Assembly: GCA_036346355.1 (NCBI GenBank)
Contig: CM070576.1
Location: 15,731,558 to 15,795,557 of the forward strand
Reading direction: 5' to 3'
Source of the DNA: Rhipidocladum racemiflorum
Taxonomy: Eukaryota; Streptophyta; Magnoliopsida; Poales; Poaceae
DNA length: 64,000 nucleotides
Notes under the pieces: model-generated
Seen by the model: only the letters and a program-made list of their open reading frames with translations
What the model was told of the DNA's origin: nothing
Databases searched by the model: none
Made by a program: the position numbers and the translations under genes
Shown: one piece after another, positions 10,263 to 21,908 of the stretch
How positions within the stretch are numbered: position 1 is the first letter of the stretch
How the letters are laid out: each line of letters opens with the position of its first letter

Positions 10263-11700
10263 GGAGATATACCATGTTGTCCCAACTTGATTATCGTATA
10301 TTTGGATTGGAATCAATTAAAGAACAATATGCTCATGATGATGACTTTAAAGATGTCTTGCTGCATTGCAAGAGAGGAAGAACATGGGACAAATATGTGA
10401 TAAGCGATGGATTTGTGTTTAGAGCTAGCAGCCTATGTATTCGAGTTGGATCCGTTCGTTTTCTTTTTGATACGAGAGGCCCATGGAGGAGGGTTGATGG
10501 GTCATTTTGGTGCCAGAAGGCGGAGGCACGTCTTTGTCTGCCCACTTCTTTTGGCCGAAGATGAGGCGAGACATTGAGAGTTTGTATTCATTGCACTACA
10601 TGTCAAAGGCTAAATCACGATTGAATCACATGGTTTATATATGCCTCTTCCTGTTCCTAGCACTCCATGGGAGGATATATCTATGGATTTTGTTTTAGGA
10701 TTGCCTAGGACCAAGAGGGGAGGGATAGTATTTTTGTGGTTGGTTGATAGATTTTCTAAGATGGCTCACTTTATTCCTTGTCATAAGGCTGACGATCTTT
10801 GTTAATATTGCTAACCTTTTCTTTCAAGAAATCGTTCGCTTGCATGGTGTGCCTTCTACTATTGTTTGGTCGTGGCCTTCAAGTTTTGAGCCACTTTTGG
10901 AGAACTCTATGGAATACATTGGGGACCAAGCTGCTTCATTTTCAACAACATGTCATCCCCAAGCCAGCCAAACGAGGTAGTAAATCGTTACATTATCCAC
11001 TATGTTGAGGGCTGTTTTGAAGAAGAATTTGAAGATGTGGGAAGAATGTTTGCCGCATGTTGAATTAAACATAATAAGGCGGTACATTCCACCACCAAGG
11101 TAAAGTCCTTTTCAGGTGAGTGTATGGCTTCAATCCCCCATGCTCCTATTGATCTATTACCTTTACCTACTAGTGAGCGAGTTAATCTTGATGCTAAGGA
11201 GCGTGCTGAATTTGATTACGAAATTGCATGAAAAGACTAAAGAAAATATTGAAATGATGAATGAAAGGTATAGGAATTGCTGAAGTAAAGGTAGAAAGGA
11301 GTAAAACTTGAGGCAGGGTGATTTAGTATGGTTACACTTGCGAAAGGATCGTTTTCCAGAATTGAGAAAGTCTAAATTAATGCCTAGGCTGATGGTCCTT
11401 TCAAGATACTTGAGAAAATAAATGATAATGCATATAAACTTGAGTTGCCTTGAATTTGGGATTAGTTCCACATTTAACATTGCAGATTTGAAGCCGTTCA
11501 TGGGAGAAGAAGATGGGCTTGAGTGGGGGCGACTCCACTTCAAGAGGAGGATGATGAGGACATCACTCCTATGCATCTGTGAGCCCCCTCCGGTTGTGAT
11601 GCAAGGACCCATCACAAAACACGAGCACGACAATTGAATCAGCAATTGAGCTCCTTCCTAAGTGCGTGCAAATACTTGTGAGGATGGTATGCTACCTAAT
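10263..11700 (+). pseudogene. Integrase of CRM-like element, ending inside the 3' LTR (broken)
   Basis: The N-terminal linker (EQYAHDDDFKDVLLHCKRGR) is intact at 10320-10380. The HHCC zinc finger is degraded near 10560-10620. The catalytic core begins WEDISMDFVLGLPR near 10670-10710 and continues DRFSKMAHFIPCHK. The second aspartate region is lost near 10850-10880. DGPFKILEKINDNAYKLELP (GPY/F-like) lies near 11390-11450. In the frame GAG-GAT-GAT-GAG-GAC the protein would cross the polypurine tract into the LTR (EDDEDITPMHL), and a GPIT, RARQLNQQLSSFLS region follows at about 11605-11680. That C-terminal CR-like motif is linked in CRM elements to targeting of centromeric chromatin. Confidence 0.75.
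11537..11551 (+). promoter_or_regulatory. Polypurine tract of CRM-like element
   Basis: ACTTCAAGAGGAGGA directly precedes the 3' LTR and would prime plus-strand DNA synthesis. Confidence 0.65.
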
Positions 11701-12456
11701 GATATGTGATTATATTGTGCTTAAGGAACTTTGGAGAGGACCATGAAGGCCTTGGAAACCAGCAAGGACCAAGAGAGGCAGGCAGGAGGTGTCCAAGTCA
11801 AGTTGGAAGTTCAATTCATCTCGGAGTCGACCACCTCGGCCACGAGGCGGCGTTCACTAAAATCGTCGCCCGAGGCCACAAGCGGGCTCCGATTTTGATG
11901 ATCCACATATGCATGGAAAGCTAAGGAGATAAGCTTTACAATGGCACTGGTTTCGAGTCATTTGGACTTGGAGTCAGCGGGAATCAACGTTTCAAGCTGG
12001 CAGACCGAGAATCTGTCCCGAGTCTTCGTCACCAATTTGGGCCGTTGGCCCATGTATGTGTTGAGTCCATCACGGACACGTCTAGGAGTTTCTAGGGCGT
12101 CCTTAGCCTTTATATCCAGTAGCCGCCGCTGAGTTTTGCTTAGATTAGTCTGTCTTTGAGCAGTATTGCCCGTTCATCGGTTTGTGAGACCCCAACTTCG
12201 TGAGATTCATTCTCAATTTTCAAATTCAGTGCATCTTTCTTGTTCTTGCTTGTGTTCTCGATTCATTGGCGAGATTAGCCGCCGTGGCGAGTGGTAGACG
12301 GCGCCTTACGGTTGATAACCCGGAAGGGCGTGTGGTGCTTTGCGATTGCCAGGAGTTTTTGATCGATCAAGAAGCCGGATCGTGAGTGTCTCGCTCCGCC
12401 TAATCGACTTATCCTCCACCTGACGGAAGTTCGGGCATCCCTTTACACCCCCATCA
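11552..12456 (+). repeat. 3' LTR of CRM-like element
   Basis: TGATGAGGACATC through CCCCCATCA, followed by TSD TACCA. It encodes the last pol residues and the CR-like motif at its start. Confidence 0.85.
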
Positions 12457-13520
12457 TACCATGTTAATATAACATGACAACAACAATTCCATTACGCTAC
12501 CAACAATTCTCATCGCAACACACTTGCCTTTAACCTCTTGTACCGGAGTGGCGAGGAGTTGACGCTGCTCCTGGGATCACACAACCTGCATAAGGATGCA
12601 TTCCACTCGAAAACATACCAACAAAGCAACACACGACTCACAACTACATCGGTTTCGCGACCCACTAACAAAACCCAAAAAACAGTAATCTTTCCAACTG
12701 GGATAGCAACGTTTCAATGGCTATAACTTGATTTATACAACTCCAAATCAAGTAAACGAATACATTTTCATAATCTACAGGAAATTTCCCATCTTTTTCT
12801 AAGTATACGAAATTAATGATTCAGCTTCTAAGTTGCCCTAATCTACCGATGAACACAGATAGTACCAGTCGTGACAGGAATTGGACAACACTCGATAAAA
12901 AGGGCATAACTTTCAAACGGCTAAACGAAATTTAGTGATTTCAGTATTTATTGAAATTTAATTCGATTATCTACAACTTTTGCAACCGCTGATCCCCAGA
13001 AAACGAATCTAAAATTGTCTAAATCGCATTCCAAAACAACAATCCGATCTGCCCGCGAATCCAGAAAAAGTACCAAAATTGAATCCACCTCTAATCTCAT
13101 CTTCCCAACGCACAAACCAAGAACAAAATAAATCTATACCAGAAATAAAACCCTAAAAAAAGATTGATTTATCTTACCTAACCACGGGATCAAAGACGAC
13201 ACGAAGAACCCGCCCAATCTGCAGCACTTCTAGCGATTCGATCCACCAGTGGCGGCAAAGGAGATCAAAATTGGGGAACAAAGGGATAGGAGGGGGTGGC
13301 TACTGGTTGGAGGTTCAAGGGGGGAGGGGGAGGCGCTCCAAGGGGTGTGGGGAGGATTATAGGGTTTGGGGGAGGGAATCCCCCCACTTCAGGCCCAAAA
13401 AGCCTTGCCTGAAAGCCCATTATCTGGTCCAAACCTGAAAATCTCTCCCGAATATCAGATTTTCCCCTAAATTCCACCTAAAAAATTACATTCTCTATAA
13501 ATTTCATCTGAAGTATTACA
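12457..13520 (-). mobile_element. Solo LTR S1, second part
   Basis: Continuation of the LTR begun at 3762 (the first five bases are the TACCA duplication). The minus-strand start is TGTAATACTTCAG at 13520. The two parts total about 2.06 kb and no internal sequence adjoins, so it is a solo LTR. On the minus strand it carries the donor-like TTAG|GTAAGAT at 13178/13177 and acceptor-like TGCAG|GTTGTG at 12586/12585. Confidence 0.7.
12528..12585 (-). other. Putative LTR mini-exon, S1 copy (58 nt)
   Basis: Flanked on the minus strand by TTATGCAG upstream and GCAAGTGTG (GC-type donor) downstream. It corresponds in position and length to the 56-58-nt segment of the other LTRs, although this LTR is strongly diverged. 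Confidence 0.5.
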
Positions 13521-15108
13521 GCCTTAAACGAGTTAGTTCATTTTCTAGAATTATTTTAATTGGAAAAATCATGGAAAAACCTCAGAGCGATCTTGGGCCG
13601 AGCCCAAAGACTGCTTCACTCGCTTCACTGCTCACCGCATCCGAACCATAATCCCAGATGCGCTGACTGTTGGATTGTGATCCAACAGCAATTTTTTTGT
13701 CCGCATGTGCGCGCGAGGTGAACCGTCAGATCGGCATTGCTTGGAGGGCCATGATCGCGCCACATCGCTTGCTGTATTGAGCTCGGACTCCACCTCCACT
13801 CAATGGCCGCTCCGTGGAATCCGGTCGGGACATGCACACCTAGGGGCATTAAATACCCCAGTCTGGTTCACCGTGCTGCTTTCTTTGTTTCACCCTTGGT
13901 CTCCTCGCCTGAGCTCTCGCCAGCTGCCGTCGATTCCTTACCGAAGTTGCAGCGCTGCCGCTTTGAGATCCACCGATTTCCGCGACCATCCAATCTGCAT
14001 CGTGCGACCCAAGTTAAACCACGTGTTCTGATCCATGCCTTAGATTCCTCTTTGTGCATCCCTAGGATTAGGTTAGATCTGGACTGTTAGATCTAGGATG
14101 AACAACTTAGATTTTGCTAAGTAGATGCGATCTAGAGCCTTAGATGAAACCAGATTAGACCGTTGGATCTAGATCAAACGGTGAGAGCTGAGCCTTGTGC
14201 TCCTGCAATGTAGCGCACTAGATTAGATCGTAGCTGTCGGATCAGAAATTAAGGGTTTAGATCGATTTGTGCAGCACTGTGTTGGATTCTTCCTTAACCG
14301 TAGGATTTAGAATGAACGATCCAGATTAAACTGTGTTTACTTGCTTTAGATCAATCTTAGTCATCCGATTAGAATTGTGCTGTGCGGATCGAACCACATG
14401 TAGTGCACCGGGTCTAGCCACGTTGCCTCATTTTTGTGCAAACCAGAGTAGATTCGATCCATTGCTTTTTGAATTATCGGTACAGATTTCGTTGTGCCTT
14501 GGCCATTAGATGCGTGCCGCGCTTGGTGATGTCAGTGATGGCGTCAATGCTGACGTCATAGGTGGGTCCCACTTGTCAGCCAAACTGAGCCAAGTGCTGA
14601 TGTCAGCAGTGCATCATCAAGTCGGTCCCACTTGTTAGCCACTGAACTGTTCCGTTGACCGGGTCCACAGTGAACCCGAACCGGGCATGGACCCAGTCCA
14701 TGGACCGAAAGTGACGTGGCTGTCCCAAAGAATGACAAGTGTCCAATGATGCAATAGTGACGCAATAAATCGATTTTCTAGCAGAAGAATAATTTGTTTA
14801 ATTCGAATTTTTCTTTTATTTGTATTTTCAAACTTCAAATTGCTATAACTTGCGTTTTAACTCCGTTTGTGGTCATTCCAATTTCTAAAAATTTGTAAAA
14901 TCGAGCTCTATTTAATTATGAATTTTATTTAATTTGTTGAGTTGAGTTGCTCTCTATTTTTGTTTATTTATTGCTATTTCATCTGTTACGTGTCGACGTC
15001 GAGGTGCCCGAAGGCTACAAGGGTGAAGTTCTGACCCAGGAAGAAGGTTCCGAGCAAGACTCATCACTTTTTCAAGGCAAGTCATGCTTTGACCATATTG
15101 ATCTCTGA
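13521..15108 (+). mobile_element. Old gypsy-type LTR, second part
   Basis: Continues the LTR started at 3557. It contains a TATA-like ATTAAATACC at 13848-13857, C-rich sequence downstream, a run of TTAGATC-rich sequence at 14040-14290, and a 3' portion with a GGCAAGTCATGC segment near 15075. No terminal CA or TSD is visible: the sequence changes abruptly near 15108, so the end is probably truncated. The lineage is uncertain. Confidence 0.45.
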
Positions 15109-15335
15109 CCCCAGATCGTTCTCCCGATCGGTCGTTTCGGGGAATACGTCTCTTGCCGATTGCGTGATCAAATCGGCTAGCACGCATGAAAATCTGAACT
15201 CGGCGTTCTTGTGTGTTGGTGGCGATCGACCCGTCGTCATGTTTTTTGTGCCAACACACCTTTGGTACACCCGGTGGGACTTAAAAGAAGCTAATATGAC
15301 GTCGACATGAAAGTCTACCGCTACCACCGTCATCA
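15109..15335 (+). other. Leader of a second gypsy lineage with primer-site-like sequence
   Basis: CCAACACACC is followed by TTTGGTACACCCGGTGGGAC at 15261-15280. The layout resembles the LTR-end/primer-site/leader arrangement of grass Tat-type elements. The upstream LTR is truncated or absent. Confidence 0.4.
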
Positions 15336-17370
15336 ACTCTTATGCAATAATCGACTTTGGCTGATTTAACACCATAGCAGCGCAAGGAGATTGAAGAACA
15401 GAAAGCGGCTTTTGAGTAGATGATGTTGAGCTGCTATCAGAAGACACGGCGAGGCATTAAACAGAAGACAGCGCTACGAACGATCAATCCATTTGGGGCG
15501 AACGCGCCCAACGCCGTCGACGGAACTGCGGTAAGCCGATACCTACCTACACAAGCAGAATTATCGGAGATGATTAATCAATCTATAAATTGTGCATTAC
15601 TAAACCAATCGTTGGCCTTGGTACCACACTCAGGCTATTGATATTGAATAGCGTGAAAGAGGTAGCGCAAGAACTTGTAACAGCCGGATCTCTTTTCGAA
15701 CTACCGCAACCTCTTCCCGCATACCCGGTCTTTTCGATCGGACAGAGCACTTAGGGCTCGAAGCCGATAGTTGAGAACAAACTATCGGCTGTAGTCAGAA
15801 TGCCCGCACCACCACAGCCGACCGTTATCTTGCCCAAAGACCATAGGACGAGCGAGGTCAGGCAATACCATGCTTATACGGATGCTGCTAAACAAGTGGT
15901 GCATCCAACCTACCTCTGATTATGCAAAACCCTCACTGAGTGTCACGTACTCAGAACTCTTCATACCGCTGAAGGAACTGGTAAAGTATCAGATCGTTAA
16001 CCATGAAATACTACAAAACCACCTGCAGCCTAGGCTGCTAAACCAACCCAAGTTTGCACTCGAGGGGCATCGCCACGAGTAGCCCGAGTTCGCACTCGGG
16101 TGGCACCGCCATGAGCCACCTGAGTTTGTACTCGGGGGGCATCGGCACGGGCCAGGCCAACAAATGCCCCCAGTACAAGTCGTGCCACCTAGTGGGGCCA
16201 ACTGGACTGACGTGATTAAAACCGTCCTGCGTGACCAATTCGGCATCCAGCCGAGAGGGTGAACTCTTGGCTACATCGATAGGATCCCATATCCCATTGG
16301 GTATCGGGTTCCCAATTTCGCCAAATTCTCGGGGGATGACGTAACCACCACCATGGAGCACATGAGACACTTTATAGTGCAATGCGGGGAAGTGGCACAC
16401 TCCGATGGGCTCTGGATAAAGTTATTCCCATTGTCTTTGTTGAGAGCAGCCTTTACCTGGTTTACCACCTTACCTCCAAATTCGGTCAATACTTGGAGCG
16501 ATTTAGAAAGCCGATTCCACGAATATTTCTTTTGCCGGAGCTTAGAATTACGGATCTCTGATCTGAGATCCGTGCGATATAAATTCAGAGAATCAGTGGT
16601 AGAATATATCAGGAGGTTCAGGGAGGTGCAAAATTGGTGCTTTAGCGTCACCCTGCCCGATAACCAGCTAGCCGATTTGGCTTCCAGAGCTTGATTCCTC
16701 CTTTACGGGAGAAATTTGGTGGCCAAGAATTCACCGACCTCAGTCACCTCCTACATAGGGTGTCGGCTCAAGAAGGCCGACTATATGAAAACAAGGAATT
16801 TAAAGATAAATTTAAAAGTAACAAGGAGAAAGTAAAAATTAACCTCGTAGAATACGAGTCGGAAGAGTCAACCGATGGCGAAGAAACGGATATTAACGTG
16901 GCCGAGTGGGTTAAAGGAAACAAAAAACCTTTAATATGCTCATGGCTAAAACCAACTAAATCCAAGTCCGAAGTGAAGTATTCATTTGATGTGACCAAAT
17001 GTGACTGCATCTTCGATCTGCTGCTTCAAGAGAAGTTAGTGCGGATCCCGGAAGGACACGTCATACTATTGGCTAACAAATTAATGAAGGATCGAGATGG
17101 CGATCAGAGGGGGGTGAATGATCCCCAAATAAAATTTTCCCCCAGTCAAAGTACTCCAAGCAGTCCCGCAAGGAAGCTGGTGCTCCTCAAATCCGCAAAA
17201 CCCGTAAAAACAAGAATGACTAGACAACTATGTGTATCCCTAGCTTGCATGGATGAGAACCATAAAAATATGAGGGATTTTTCAATCGCAATCCTGGTTG
17301 TCAAGTGTCCAAAAAGAGGAATCAAATCAAATACTTTTTTAAACAAAAAAACAAATAAAATCAAATAAAA
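15336..17370 (+). pseudogene. gag: gag of a second Ty3/gypsy lineage (partial)
   Basis: One frame runs with few stops from about 15420 to 16694 and continues after a frameshift to 17370. The N-terminal part has AELSEMINQSIN near 15565. The retrotransposon gag domain follows at about 16270-16694: IPYPIGYRVPNFAKFSGDD, MEHMRHFIVQCGE, FTWFTTLPPNSVNTWSDLE, YIRRFREVQNWCF. This is the widespread grass gypsy gag type. The later part (16691-17370) is charged and would precede the protease. Stops lie at 16080-16082 and 16254-16256 and a frameshift near 16690. No protease, RT or integrase follows: the copy breaks at 17370. A Tat-like assignment is inference. Confidence 0.75.
16047..16154 (+). repeat. 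Three in-frame 36-bp (12-residue) tandem repeats in gag
   Basis: Units start at 16047, 16083 and 16119 and encode PKFALEGHRHE-stop, PEFALGWHRHEP and PEFVLGGHRHGP. The repeat keeps the gag reading frame and is rich in His and Gly. Confidence 0.85.
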
Positions 17371-17640
17371 TACTTTTTTAAACAAAAAAACAAAAAGACA
17401 AATACAATGAACAAAAAGAGGTGACTGAAACCCTTCGGCACCACAACCTCATTTTAAGGACCCTGGTCATAAAGTATGTTTTTTCTTTCGGTGGTAATGG
17501 TGGGTATTGGTCTTTTTTTATAAAAGAACAATCTTTTCAAGGTCTCAACGCTGATTGTTCCAGCAGTTGGTAGTCTTGGAATGTTGTGTCTCACTTGGTT
17601 CACGTCGCCTTGAATACGACGAACCACAGTAGAGAGATTG
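17325..17640. other. Rearranged junction with A-rich filler and an inverted fragment
   Basis: ATACTTTTTTAAACAAAAAA occurs twice about 40 bp apart (near 17330 and 17370). It is followed at 17417-17455 by a ~36-bp stretch matching, in reverse orientation, the beginning of the non-autonomous internal region (GAAACCC...TTCGGCACCACAACC; compare 61157-61190). The remainder to 17640 is unassigned. Confidence 0.55.
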
Positions 17641-18137
17641 AGGTGTGAAAACACTTTTGTGCGTGGGAGCTGAAGAGGGTTCTAGAGGTTGGAGCCGTGT
17701 TCTTCTGGAGAGTAGCATTGGTTAAAGGGGATCAGACACTTTAGTGCCAAGAAATGTATCGAATGAGGAGTGTGAGATTGTTTTCTTGTGTGGTCTGTTT
17801 GGGAGCTTATCCTATTGGTTGGGTCGTTTTGAGGCCTTGTGTGAGTGCTTTGTGTTGTAATGTTGAGTAAAGTTCTTGCAAGTTTTGAAGTGAGTTATCG
17901 TTAGAGCCGTTGGTCTTCGAACCTAAGCGTCTTATCATCGAGTATCGATCAGTGTGATTCCAGTGGTTTTAATTAGTAAGAGAAGTGACCTGGGAGTTTG
18001 AAGTCTCGCGTGCGCGAACGATACCCAGAGCTTTTTGCCTCAGGTATGAAATGTGAAACCTAGCTATCTTTTGTTTTGTTTGGTTGCGTAGTGGTGTGTC
18101 ACGGATTCAGGGTCGAATCCTGTTTAAGGGGGGAGAA
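17641..18137 (+). mobile_element. Tail of a non-autonomous Tekay-derived element with chromodomain remnant
   Basis: 17641-17780 aligns with the non-autonomous internal region at 38208-38330 (GAAGAGGG..., GGTTAAA, TCAGTGCCAA-like). Near 17985-18040 it encodes a REVTWEFE-like piece and a decayed run matching the final residues of the Tekay chromodomain (30890-30950). It ends with GGTCGAATCCTG and the polypurine tract AAGGGGGGAGAA (18126-18137), directly before the LTR. The 5' part is missing. Confidence 0.65.
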
Positions 18138-19254
18138 TGTGACAATACGGAATGACGTTTTGAGTCATTTTTGATGTCGGCACCAAGGTTCGACTTTGGT
18201 GTCATGATTTTGGGCCTTTTCCGTGAGTTTGGGCCTTTCCAGGGGAGAATTTGGGCTTTCGGGGGAGTTTTGGCCTTGGGGGGCAAATTTGGGCCAAAGG
18301 TGGGGGAGTTTTAGGCCCGTGTGGGGGGGGGTTTGGGGCAGCAGGCCTCCTGCCCCCTGCCCATGTGCCCCACCCCCTCCCTCAAACCCTAGTCGCCTCC
18401 CCCTAGTGTCCATGCGCCCTTCCCTCACCCCCTAGCCGCCACCTCTTCCCCTCCCCTTCTCCCTTGCGCCACCACCTTCCCCTCCCCTCTCCACCTCCCT
18501 TGATGCCCTAGGGGAGCTCCCCACCGTGCCACCTCGCTGTCCCCTCCATCAGGAAGCCCCGCGATGAGGAGATCCGGCGGTTCCGGCGCGAGGAGGACGA
18601 TCGGGGAGCCCGGGAGGAAGGATTTCGGCGTTCGTCGTTCGTCGGGAAGAGGAATGGAATGGGTGATCCTTGGGGATGGTCTACATGCTGTTATAGACGT
18701 TGATTTCATGTTTTTAGATGAAGTGGTGGTGCTGTGATTAGGTAGATTGGATGAAAACTAGAGTTTGTCATGTTCTCTGTTTCGGGCAGATTGTGCAGTC
18801 GACCTAGGGTTTGAGTTTTCGCGATTTTAGACTTAGAATTTGGTCGGCCGCCTGTTGATAAAGTTGTAGGTAACTTCAATAAATTTAATTGGACACCAAG
18901 AAAATCCAATTCCGCCCAGCCATTTGAAAGTTATGGTCGTTTTATCAAGCGTGTTCAAATCTATGATGTAATAGGGACAGAACGTAGTGTTTTGTAGATT
19001 AGAAAATTTTAGAGGCCGAATCAACTTTTCCCAATAATTAGAAAAAGCTAGGAAATTTCCTAAGCTTCACGATGATGTACTCGTTTAATCGATTCGGTGT
19101 CCAAGAACTCAAGATATGATGGTTTGAAGTCTGCTGTCCGGGAGGGACAGATTCTCTGTTTTTAGGTTTTGGGAGTAGTTTGTGAAGTCGGGGTAGACAA
19201 GCTTTTGCGTACTATTTTGGGGGCACGTTTTGAGTGTGTGGTATGTTTGCGTAG

Positions 19255-19311
19255 GTGGTGTGACCCTGGGAGTGGCCTAAACCTCTCGCCAATCCGTCTC
19301 CCGAGGTTAAG
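19255..19311 (+). other. Putative LTR mini-exon, LTR B copy (57 nt)
   Basis: Preceded by TTTGCGTAG and followed by GCAAGTGTA. It starts GTGGTGTG and ends TTAAG. The upstream donor is lost in this copy (AGGAATGG instead of AGGTATGG). Confidence 0.5.
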
Positions 19312-19544
19312 GCAAGTGTATTGTAATGGGTAGTGTAATGTATGTTGCTAATTGTGACTAGATGCAAATTGCTTACTTGTTGTGATATTTTGCCATGATT
19401 AGTGCTTGCCAATGTTATGATGAAAATGGACTATTATGATGCAATGCCATGTTTAGTTCAGTTTGATGCAAGTTGTTTATGTTTGTGGCATATGTTGCAT
19501 ACATGGCATGAAAGCTGGGCCAGTCGGTGAGAACGTCATAACTA

Positions 19545-21748
19545 TGTGACACCCCGGCATTTAATATGCCCGAATGCTACCAATCATAGACTAAGCAACC
19601 TATAAATACCACAATTACAAGTAAATTACAGCAAAGGCACTAATGCTAAAAACCAAAATTTCGGCAGCATCTCCTTTGTTTTACATGAATTGAAGAAACC
19701 ACAATAGCATAGCAATATATGGCAATATGAGAGACATCTAAAATAGCAATAATTAAAGGCATGACAACAATATAAGTCTAAATCCAAGCATTCAATGTCT
19801 CCATGAGCCAAACGAACAATAAGACTCTCAAATCGCAAAGCTAAACCATAAAACAATAGGCATCACACTTAATTTATTATCAAGACCCAATTGAATGACT
19901 GTGGGAACAATTGAGTGAAGCTACGTGTAGAAGTGTGACTAATTCCCTTCCCGCATGCCGATCTCATGGTACCTAAAACAACAAGAAAGCACAAGCGTGA
20001 GTTCAACACTCAGCAAGTATATTGCAATGGTACACAAGAACAAATACATGGCTACAACAACTCATATCATATCTATCATCTCATTCATGATCACATATCA
20101 ATAACATCATCATTATGTATGCAATGCGATGCGATGCTCATGTCTCCTTGGAAACTCATACCGGTATGGTTGAGTACACACCCGTCGGTGTGCACCCTCT
20201 CCCCCCTTCCATCCCGAAGATGGAGGGTGCCTACTCCTCGCTTCCATACACCGCGGTGGATGGAATCACGATGTAGGACTTACTCATAGGCTCTCCGGAA
20301 TAGTCATAACTTTCTCACCGACCTTCCCCGGACTAGTTATGACTTTCTCACCGCCCGGGCCATGTATCATGCCATGTATGCAAACATGCCAACATCATAA
20401 ATAACTTATATATTAACACACGGCATCATAACATAATAAGCATATTCATCATATCAATGGCAAACATTAAAGCATGGCATGTGAACATATCATATATTCA
20501 ATTTCAATCTCAACCAAGCTAGCAAACCACAACCCGCTACCCATTCCAATACACTTACCTCAACCACAGGCGACGGATTGGCGAGAAGTAGAAGGCACTC
20601 CAGGGGTCACAACACCTGCACATAGGTACCACACACTCACAATCAAGTCCACAAAATAGTAAGCAAACCCTCTTCTACCCCGACATCGCAAACTACTCGC
20701 TAAACCCAAAAACAGAGGTTCTGTCCCGTCGAGACAGCAGCCTTCCAAAAGGCATAACTCGGGTTCTAAGACTCCGAATCAATTAAACGAGTACATCCTC
20801 GCATAGCTTAGGAAATTTCCTAACTTTTTCTAAGTATATGGAAAAGCTGATTCGGACTCTAAAGTTGTTTAATCTAGAAAATACCGTGATCTGTTCCAAT
20901 CACGTCACAGACTTTAATATGTCCGGTAAAACGAGCATAACTTTCAAACGACTGGGCGGAATTGGACGTTCTTTATACCCACTGAAAGGTATTGAAATTA
21001 CCTACAACGTCTTCAACAGTCGTATGACCAAATTCCGAATCTAAATTGGCGAAAACCCAAACCCTAGGTCGACTGCTCATGCTGCCCAAAACAGAGAACG
21101 TGGCAAACTCAAGATTCCATCTAATCTACCCAACTACAGCACCACCAATTGATCTAAAAACATGATAATAACCCTTAGAACAGTACCTAGACCAACCCCA
21201 AGGATTCCCATGGCCATACCTTCGCCCGACGCACGAAAACCCAACGGATCTCCTCTCGGTTCGCGCGATCTCCTTCTTCGCTCCAAATCCACCGGATCTC
21301 CTCGTCGCGGAGCGCTCCAATGGACGGATCTTCGAGGTGCTGGGGTGGAGAGGCTACCCTAGGGCAGCAAGGGTGGAGGAGAGGGGAGGGAGGACGCACA
21401 AGGGGGAAGGAGGCGTGGGGGAGGGAGGGCGCAAGGGAGGAGCAAGGGGGCGGCTAGGGCACCTCCAAGGTGGGGGGTGCAAGAAGGCAGGGTGGGGCGC
21501 AATAAGGGGCTGGGGGAGGCCCCCAACCAGAATTCCTACTCCCAATTGGACTCAAACTGCATCCCACCAAAGCCCACGACCCCCTCTCTTAGGCCCAAAC
21601 TCCCCCGGGAAGGCCCAAACTCCCGGAATTGGCCCAAAAACGCAAATAAACCCCATACCATAAGGTTTTAACCTTAATTTCACACTTCATAATGTTTTTG
21701 ACTTCAACATTCACATTTCATAAGGTTTCGACACTCCGTGGTGTCACA
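19545..21748 (-). mobile_element. Solo LTR S2 of the Tekay family
   Basis: Begins TGTGACACCCCGGC and ends CCGTGGTGTCACA, with TSD AACTA at 19540-19544 and 21749-21753. Length is 2204 bp. It is the same family as the LTRs at 21909 and 31041, with no internal sequence, so it is a product of LTR-LTR recombination. Minus-strand donor GAAG|GTATGG is at 21220/21219 and acceptor TGCAG|GTGTT at 20616/20615. Confidence 0.9.
20559..20615 (-). other. Putative LTR mini-exon, S2 copy (57 nt), GT donor
   Basis: On the minus strand this copy ends TTGAG followed by GTAAGTGT, a canonical GT donor where the other copies have GC. The next acceptor, TGTTTTAG|GTACC, is at 19973/19972, giving a predicted 586-nt intron. 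Confidence 0.55.
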
Positions 21749-21908
21749 AACTAGTCCGGTAAGGTCGGTGAGAAAGTTATGACTAATCCGAAGCGCCATG
21801 GTTGTAAGACCTACCTCGTGATTCCACCCACGTGGTGATTGGAAGCGATGCATAGGCACCCTCCATCTACGGGATGAAAGGGGGAAGAGGGTGCACGCCG
21901 ACGGGTGT

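Larger units (their letters stand above)
4767..12456 (+). mobile_element. Complete, decayed CRM-like Ty3/gypsy retrotransposon
   Basis: It runs from TGATGAGGACATC to CCCATCA with a perfect 5-bp TSD, TACCA, at 4762-4766 and 12457-12461. LTRs are 895 and 905 bp. Internal order is primer site, gag, protease, RT, RNase H, integrase and polypurine tract, typical of gypsy elements. The TGATGAGGACATC terminus and a pol end that continues into the 3' LTR with a GPIT...RARQLNQQ CR-like motif point to the centromeric CRM/CRR lineage. Many small indels and stops make all coding regions pseudogenes. The LTRs differ by many substitutions and indels, so the insertion is old. Confidence 0.85.

Noticed and set aside
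4767..12456. Integrated plant pararetrovirus (caulimovirus-like) instead of a retrotransposon
   Set aside because: It has LTRs, TSD, integrase and polypurine tract; no movement protein or viral coat features are seen.
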